Shown piece after piece: positions 13,374 through 17,582 of a DNA stretch of 17,582 nucleotides. Position 1 is the first letter of the stretch; the number at the start of each line of letters is the position of its first letter. Below the pieces are notes generated by a model, which was not told where the DNA came from, made no database searches, and worked only from the letters and a program-made list of their open reading frames with translations. Made by a program: the position numbers and the translations under genes. This stretch comes from Candidatus Parcubacteria bacterium (GTDB lineage: Bacteria > Patescibacteriota > Minisyncoccia > UBA6257 > 2-01-FULL-56-20). The DNA lies in assembly GCA_027424065.1 (NCBI GenBank), contig DAIBYH010000003.1, forward strand, positions 1 to 17,582, in the 5' to 3' direction.

Positions 13374-15692
13374 ATGGACCTCATTATTGTTGAATCCCCC
13401 ACGAAAGCGAAAACCATCGGCAAATTTGTCGGAAAAGATTTTGTCGTGGAATCTTCCTATGGCCATATCCGCGATCTGCCGAAAAGCAAGATCGGCATTG
13501 ACGTCGCCCATGACTTCCAGCCGACCTACCTCATTCCTAAGAAAGCGGAACCTGTCGTTGCAAACCTCCGCAAGCTCGCCAAAAAGGCTGAGCGCGTGAT
13601 CCTCGCAACTGACGAAGACCGCGAAGGAGAGGCGATCGCCTGGCACCTCGTCCAGGCGCTCGACCTTGAAAAGAAAGGCACCAAGGTCACGACCGAACGC
13701 ATCGCATTCCACGAGATCACCAAGGATGCGATCCTCCGCGCCCTGGAGCATCCCCGCGACCTGGACCTCAATCTTGTCGACGCACAGCAAGCGCGCCGGA
13801 TCGTGGACCGGCTCGTCGGCTATGAGCTCTCGCCGTTCCTCTGGCGCAAGGTGCGCTACGGACTTTCCGCGGGCCGCGTCCAGAGCGTCGCCGTCCGGTT
13901 GATCGTGGAACGCGAACGCCTGATCCAGGCTTTTCAGAAGGAGGAATACTGGACTATTGAGGCGGAGTTCTCGGGCGAGCGATCAGGAAGTCCTGAGAAC
14001 AAATCGCTAATCTCTAATCGCTCCACGTTTCCGGCGACGCTTATCGCCGTGAACGGAAAAACACTTGGGAAAATGGGCATCCCGAACGAGGCCGAAGCGG
14101 AACGCATTGTCCAGGGCGTCCGCGAGGCATCGTTCCATATCAAGGACATCGCCATCAAAGAGGTGCGCCGGAATCCAGCGGCGCCGTTCACTACCTCCAC
14201 GCTCCAGCAGGAAGCGGCGCGCAAGCTCGGATTCTCAGCCAAGCAGACCATGATGGTCGCCCAGCAACTTTATGAGAACGGTTTCATCACCTACATGAGA
14301 ACCGACAGCGTGAATCTTGCGGAATCGGCGCTTGCTCAGGCGCGCACCGTCATTGCTTCCGAATTCGGCGCCGAATATGCCCTCCCCGAACCGCGGCGCT
14401 ATGCGACGAAAAGCAAGGGCGCTCAGGAGGCCCACGAGGCGATCCGCCCAACGAACCTCGCCGCCACAGCTGCGGCACTCGGCATCAGGGAACGGAACGG
14501 CGTCCGTCTCTACGATCTCATCTGGAAGCGCACCATCGCCTCGCAAATGAAGGAGGCGCTTCTTGAGCAGACCGCTGTGGACATCGAGGGAAATGCTGAG
14601 CAATTAGCAATTAGTGACGAGCGATCAGAAAATCCTGACGACCGATCGCCGATCGCTAATCGCTGCTTGTTCCGCGCGAACGGCCAGACCGTGAAATTCG
14701 ACGGATTCATCCGCGTCTATACCGAAGGGCGCGACGACGACGCATCGGAGGAAGTGGAGGGGCGCCTCCCGAAGCTCGCGATCGGCGAGCCGCAGAACGC
14801 CGAAACCGTGACGCCCGTCCAGCACTTCACCGAACCGCCCGCGCGCTATACCGACGCGACCCTCGTTAAAGCGCTGGAAGCGGAAGGCGTCGGACGTCCG
14901 TCCACCTACGCGCCCACGCTGTCCACCATTCAGGACCGCGGCTATGCGGAAAAGATCGATAAAAAATATCAGCCGACCGAGATCGGCATCCTTGTGAACG
15001 ACCTCCTCGTGGAAAATTTCCCTGAGATCGTGGACATCAAGTTCACCTCCCGCATCGAAGAGGAATTCGACGAAGTCGCCGAAGGAAAAATGAAGTGGAC
15101 CGACGTCTGCCGCGAATTTTACGTACCATTCAAGAAAGAGCTCGCGGAAAAGGAGGCGACCGTGGAAAAGCAGGTGGAGATCTCCGACGTCCCCTGCCCC
15201 GAACATCCCGGTGAAATGATGATCATTAAATTCGGGCGCATGGGCAAATTCCTCGCCTGCCCCCAGCCGGGCGTGAAGATCACGCTCCCCATGCCGGAAG
15301 AGGCGGCGCAGATAAAGGCATTGGAAGAAAAGACGAAGGATGAACGCTGTCCCATTTGCGGCAAGCCCATGAAGGTGCGCCGGGGCCGATTCGGATTCTT
15401 CCTTGGCTGCGTGGACTATCCGACCTGCAAGGGCGTTGCGAAGATCTGGGACAAGACGGGATTCAAGTGTCCGAACTGCAAGATCGGAGACATCGTCCTC
15501 AAGAAGTCGCGCGGCCGCGGACGGCCTTTTTATGCCTGCAATCGGTGGCCGGCATGCACCTTCCTCATGAGCAAGAAACCTGAATCCGAGGCCGATCTTG
15601 CGGAAGCCCTCAAGCACTGGCAGGAAAATCCTCCGAAAGAAAAAAAGGCGGGAAGCCGAACCAGCGACAGAACATCGCGAAAGAAGAAATAA
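13374..15692 (+). CDS. topA: DNA topoisomerase I
   Basis: A 772-residue type IA topoisomerase, which relaxes negative supercoils. The Toprim domain has LIIVESPTKAKTIGKF with Glu7 and ATDEDREGEAIAWHL with Asp80/Asp82. The catalytic Tyr is residue 307 in GFITYMRTDS. VEGVGRPSTYAPTLSTI-like residues (near 503-520) close the core. Three C-terminal Cys-rich zinc-ribbon units follow: the first (CPEHPGEMM ... LACPQ) has lost half its cysteines, the next two (CPICGKPM ... CVDYPTC and CPNCKIGD ... CNRWPAC) are complete. Two extra segments (residues 202-217 and 408-431) interrupt variable loops and are encoded by related palindromic repeats. It follows dprA by 12 nt with a weak AAAGAG site. Confidence 0.97.
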   Translation: MDLIIVESPTKAKTIGKFVGKDFVVESSYGHIRDLPKSKIGIDVAHDFQPTYLIPKKAEPVVANLRKLAKKAERVILATDEDREGEAIAWHLVQALDLEKKGTKVTTERIAFHEITKDAILRALEHPRDLDLNLVDAQQARRIVDRLVGYELSPFLWRKVRYGLSAGRVQSVAVRLIVERERLIQAFQKEEYWTIEAEFSGERSGSPENKSLISNRSTFPATLIAVNGKTLGKMGIPNEAEAERIVQGVREASFHIKDIAIKEVRRNPAAPFTTSTLQQEAARKLGFSAKQTMMVAQQLYENGFITYMRTDSVNLAESALAQARTVIASEFGAEYALPEPRRYATKSKGAQEAHEAIRPTNLAATAAALGIRERNGVRLYDLIWKRTIASQMKEALLEQTAVDIEGNAEQLAISDERSENPDDRSPIANRCLFRANGQTVKFDGFIRVYTEGRDDDASEEVEGRLPKLAIGEPQNAETVTPVQHFTEPPARYTDATLVKALEAEGVGRPSTYAPTLSTIQDRGYAEKIDKKYQPTEIGILVNDLLVENFPEIVDIKFTSRIEEEFDEVAEGKMKWTDVCREFYVPFKKELAEKEATVEKQVEISDVPCPEHPGEMMIIKFGRMGKFLACPQPGVKITLPMPEEAAQIKALEEKTKDERCPICGKPMKVRRGRFGFFLGCVDYPTCKGVAKIWDKTGFKCPNCKIGDIVLKKSRGRGRPFYACNRWPACTFLMSKKPESEADLAEALKHWQENPPKEKKAGSRTSDRTSRKKK
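13977..14022 (+). repeat. In-frame palindromic repeat in topA, copy A
   Basis: Forty-six bases starting GAGCGATCAGGAAGTCCTGA match copy B (14619-14664) at 37 of 46 positions. The centre TCAGGA-AG-TCCTGA is a perfect inverted repeat, and AGCGAT/ATCGCT pairs outside it. It lies at codon phase 0 and encodes residues 202-217 (ERSGSPENKSLISNRS), between the WTIEAEF strand and the FPATLI strand of the topoisomerase core, a place where the family has a variable loop. Confidence 0.75.
14599..14664 (+). repeat. In-frame palindromic repeat in topA, copy B
   Basis: The part 14619-14664 is related to copy A and also starts at codon phase 0, encoding ERSENPDDRSPIANRC (residues 416-431). It has an extra left arm, AGCAATTAGCAATTAGTGA (14599-14617), that pairs with the right end CGCCGATCGCTAATCGCT with a few wobbles and A-C mismatches, so copy B is a longer imperfect palindrome. 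It lies between VDIEG and LFRANGQ, again a variable loop. Confidence 0.75.
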
Positions 15693-15718
15693 CTCCCCGA
15701 GCCTGTCCGTCCCCGTAC

Positions 15719-15745
15719 AAAAAAACCGCCATTGGCGGTTTTTTT
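15719..15745 (+). terminator. Intrinsic terminator after topA
   Basis: Seven A, CCGCC, loop ATT, GGCGG, seven T: a compact terminator 26 nt after the topA stop. It ends the pth-to-topA run. The last two T bases also belong to the -35 box of the next promoter. Confidence 0.9.
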
Positions 15746-15772
15746 GGCATTGCACCGGATCAGCCGTATACT
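15744..15772 (+). promoter_or_regulatory. Strong promoter giving a leaderless RelA/SpoT mRNA
   Basis: TTGGCA (15744-15749), a 17-bp spacer and TATACT (15767-15772). The ATG at 15779 starts 7 bases after the -10 box, which is the usual place for the transcription start. No Shine-Dalgarno exists in the 6 bases between them. The -35 overlaps the terminator's T tract. Confidence 0.8.
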
Positions 15773-15778
15773 TACCTC

Positions 15779-17485
15779 ATGCTGATCTCCGACCTCATCA
15801 AAAAAGACCCGACCGGCCTCATTGCCCGCGCAGCAAGATTCGCCGAAAAGGCCCATCACGGCCAGTTCAGAAAAAGCGGCGAGCCATACTTCAAGCATCC
15901 CCTCGCGACCGCGGAGACCCTCGCAGCATGGCACATGGACGATGTCACGATCGCGGCAGGCCTTTTGCACGACACCGTGGAAGACACCGGAACGCCGCTT
16001 GAGACGATTGAAAAGGAGTTCGGCAAGGACGTGGCGTTCCTCGTGAACGGCGTCACGAAGCTCGGCCATTTCAAGTACCGCGGCGAAAAACAGGATCCGA
16101 AACATCAGGCCGAGAATCTCCGGAAGATGGTCATCGCGCTCTCGGAAGATCTTCGCGTCGTCTTCATCAAGCTCGCCGACCGGCTCCATAATATGAATAC
16201 TCTCGCCGCTCTCCCGCCGGCAAAACAGAAACGCGTCGCGCTCGAAACCGACGAGATCTATGCGCCCCTCGCCTATCGCCTCGGCATGTACGACCTCTCC
16301 GGCGAACTCCAGGACCTCGCCTTCCCGTTCCTCCACCCGAAGGAACACGAATGGCTCATCGCGCATACCCGCGAGCAATACGAAGCACGCCTCGCCTATT
16401 TGGAAAAGATAAAACCCGACATCGAACGCGTTCTGCGCGCCCACGATATCGTTCCGCTCGGCATCGAAGTTCGAGCGAAACGCTATAGCAGCCTCTATAA
16501 GAAACTTCTGCGCCGCAACATGGAAATAGGGCGGGTCTACGACATGGTCGCGCTGCGCATCATCGTCGCCACGATCCCCGAATGCTATGCGGCCCTCGGC
16601 ATCATCCATGAGGCCTGGCCCCCGGTACCGCGGCGCATCAAGGATTATATTGCCATGCCGAAACCGAACGGCTACCGAAGCCTCCACACCACGGTCATCG
16701 GCCCGGAAGAAAAGACCATGGAGATCCAGATCCGCACGCAGGAAATGCACGACGAGGACCAATACGGCGTCGCGGCGCACTGGCTCTACAAGGAAAAGAA
16801 CGGCGGCGCCATCTCCGGCAAAAAACTTGCCGAAGAGCTCACCTGGGTGCAGCAGCTCAAAATGTGGCAGGACCATTTTTCCGGACAATCCACGGATACC
16901 GCAGAGATGCTCCAGGCAATGAAAGTGGACTTCTTTCAGCATCGCATCTTTGCCGTCACGCCGCGCGGCGATGTCGTTGACCTTCCCGCCGAATCAACGC
17001 CCGTGGATTTTGCCTACCACGTCCATTCCGAGGTCGGCAACACCTGCGTCGGCGCGAAGGTGAACGGCGCGCTCGTACCGCTGGACCATAAACTGAAATC
17101 CGGCGACATCGTCCAGATCCTCACGCAAAAAGGCAAGAAGCCATCCGAGGACTGGCTCCGTTTCGCAAAAACGACGATCGCGCGCGACCACATCCGCATC
17201 GCGCTCCGGTCCCGGAACAAGGTCCTCGCGGGATCCCGTCCGCCCGCGCACTGCGAATTGAAGATCGCCGTAGACAACCGATCAAGCATCGTAAAGGACA
17301 TCTCCGCCCTGATCACCCGCAATCATGCGACCATCACAAGCTTCCACTACGACGACCCGAAAGGGAGCCGCTATCCGTTCGATCGCGTCATGGTCCAGAT
17401 GTCGGACAAGGCGAAGATCGAAAAGCTGATTGCAAAGCTTAAGACGATCCCTGGCGTGAAGGAGATAAGCTACCGGATCCTATAG
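15779..17485 (+). CDS. Bifunctional (p)ppGpp synthetase/hydrolase, RelA/SpoT family, short form
   Basis: A 568-residue Rel/Spo homologue controlling the stringent alarmone. The hydrolase domain is intact: His40 (FKHPLATAE), His64-Asp65 in LLHDTVEDT, and DRLHNM at 134-139. The synthetase domain has KRYSSLYKK, YDMVALRIIV with Asp255, RIKDYIAMPKPNGYRSLHTT and EIQIRTQEMH with Glu315, so both activities look possible. A TGS domain covers about 388-450 (HRIFAVTPRGDVVDLP, AYHVHSEVGNTCVGAKVNG) and an ACT-like domain covers about 492-565. Long RSH proteins are about 700-750 residues; the helical and zinc-finger/conserved-Cys region normally between TGS and ACT is almost absent here. The transcript appears leaderless. 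The gene runs tail to tail with the partial LamG gene. Confidence 0.93.
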   Translation: MLISDLIKKDPTGLIARAARFAEKAHHGQFRKSGEPYFKHPLATAETLAAWHMDDVTIAAGLLHDTVEDTGTPLETIEKEFGKDVAFLVNGVTKLGHFKYRGEKQDPKHQAENLRKMVIALSEDLRVVFIKLADRLHNMNTLAALPPAKQKRVALETDEIYAPLAYRLGMYDLSGELQDLAFPFLHPKEHEWLIAHTREQYEARLAYLEKIKPDIERVLRAHDIVPLGIEVRAKRYSSLYKKLLRRNMEIGRVYDMVALRIIVATIPECYAALGIIHEAWPPVPRRIKDYIAMPKPNGYRSLHTTVIGPEEKTMEIQIRTQEMHDEDQYGVAAHWLYKEKNGGAISGKKLAEELTWVQQLKMWQDHFSGQSTDTAEMLQAMKVDFFQHRIFAVTPRGDVVDLPAESTPVDFAYHVHSEVGNTCVGAKVNGALVPLDHKLKSGDIVQILTQKGKKPSEDWLRFAKTTIARDHIRIALRSRNKVLAGSRPPAHCELKIAVDNRSSIVKDISALITRNHATITSFHYDDPKGSRYPFDRVMVQMSDKAKIEKLIAKLKTIPGVKEISYRIL

Positions 17486-17501
17486 GATCGCCGACGATGG
17501 A

Positions 17502-17582
17502 TCATTTCCCTGCGTTATAGAGCGCCTGAACCTCCGCCGCAGAGAGAGCACGGTTATAGACGCGAACGCTCTGAATGAAGCC
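17502..17582 (-). CDS. C-terminal fragment of a LamG/concanavalin A-like domain protein
   Basis: The last 26 codons of a gene that starts beyond the window, ending TGA at 17504-17502. The peptide GFIQSVRVYNRALSAAEVQA then LYNAGK carries the end motif of LamG-type (concanavalin A-like) lectin domains, usually found in secreted or surface proteins. Only 16 nt separate it from the convergent RelA/SpoT stop. No terminator is visible between them. Confidence 0.75.
   Translation of the reverse strand, partial: GFIQSVRVYNRALSAAEVQALYNAGK

Noticed and set aside
14625..15755. Minus-strand open frame of 376 codons opposite topA
   Set aside because: Antisense shadow of the zinc-ribbon region of topA; no family features and it runs through the terminator.
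15530..16942. Long minus-strand open frame of 470 codons
   Set aside because: It is antisense to the clear topA and RelA/SpoT genes, crosses a terminator and promoter, and has no recognisable motifs.

Overview
The window is chromosomal DNA of about 17.6 kb, GC-rich (roughly 60% by eye), tightly packed and using the standard bacterial code, with TAA, TAG and TGA all acting as stops. The compact housekeeping genes, short intergenic gaps, a shortened RelA/SpoT protein, structured intergenic repeats and a LamG-protein fragment suggest a Patescibacteria (CPR, Parcubacteria-like) genome. That placement is inference, since there is no rRNA or marker tree to confirm it. The tRNA-Gly encodes its own CCA end.

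Layout. Positions 1-319 (minus) hold the start of a UvrD/PcrA-type helicase whose frame runs, after about 68 residues, into a SAM-methyltransferase motif; this is a chimera at the window edge. Next come a small membrane protein (451-711), tRNA-Gly(GCC) with its own promoter and terminator (708-892), a 92-nt folded repeat, and a histidine-family phosphatase (minus, 1058-1528). A divergent promoter pair leads to a polyprenyl-phosphate sugar transferase (1672-3003). Positions 3004-3555 hold no gene but contain a multi-hairpin element, a 77-bp tandem array and a 34-nt palindrome. An NAD-dependent epimerase (3556-4536) and a secreted DUF5666-type protein (4677-5456) follow, then the second copy of the 92-nt repeat.

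The minus-strand cluster lepB, hisS, HIT-family gene (8008 down to 5648) diverges from a plus-strand run: pth, DedA-family gene, alpha/beta hydrolase, two GT4 glycosyltransferases, dprA, topA (8052-15692). The first five of these overlap or lie within a few bases of each other. The two glycosyltransferases look like a monoglucosyl/diglucosyl-diacylglycerol synthase pair, so the run may link membrane glycolipid synthesis to housekeeping functions. After a terminator and a strong leaderless promoter comes a bifunctional-looking RelA/SpoT gene (15779-17485). The window ends in the C-terminus of a LamG-type protein on the minus strand.

The most unusual signals are: (1) two related 46-bp palindromic repeats inserted in the same reading frame at two sites in topA, comparable in logic to Rickettsia palindromic elements; (2) a pair of 92-nt repeats whose differences fall almost entirely outside the predicted stems; (3) the 3.0-3.5 kb gene-free region with three kinds of structured repeat; (4) the helicase/methyltransferase chimera; (5) leaderless promoters.
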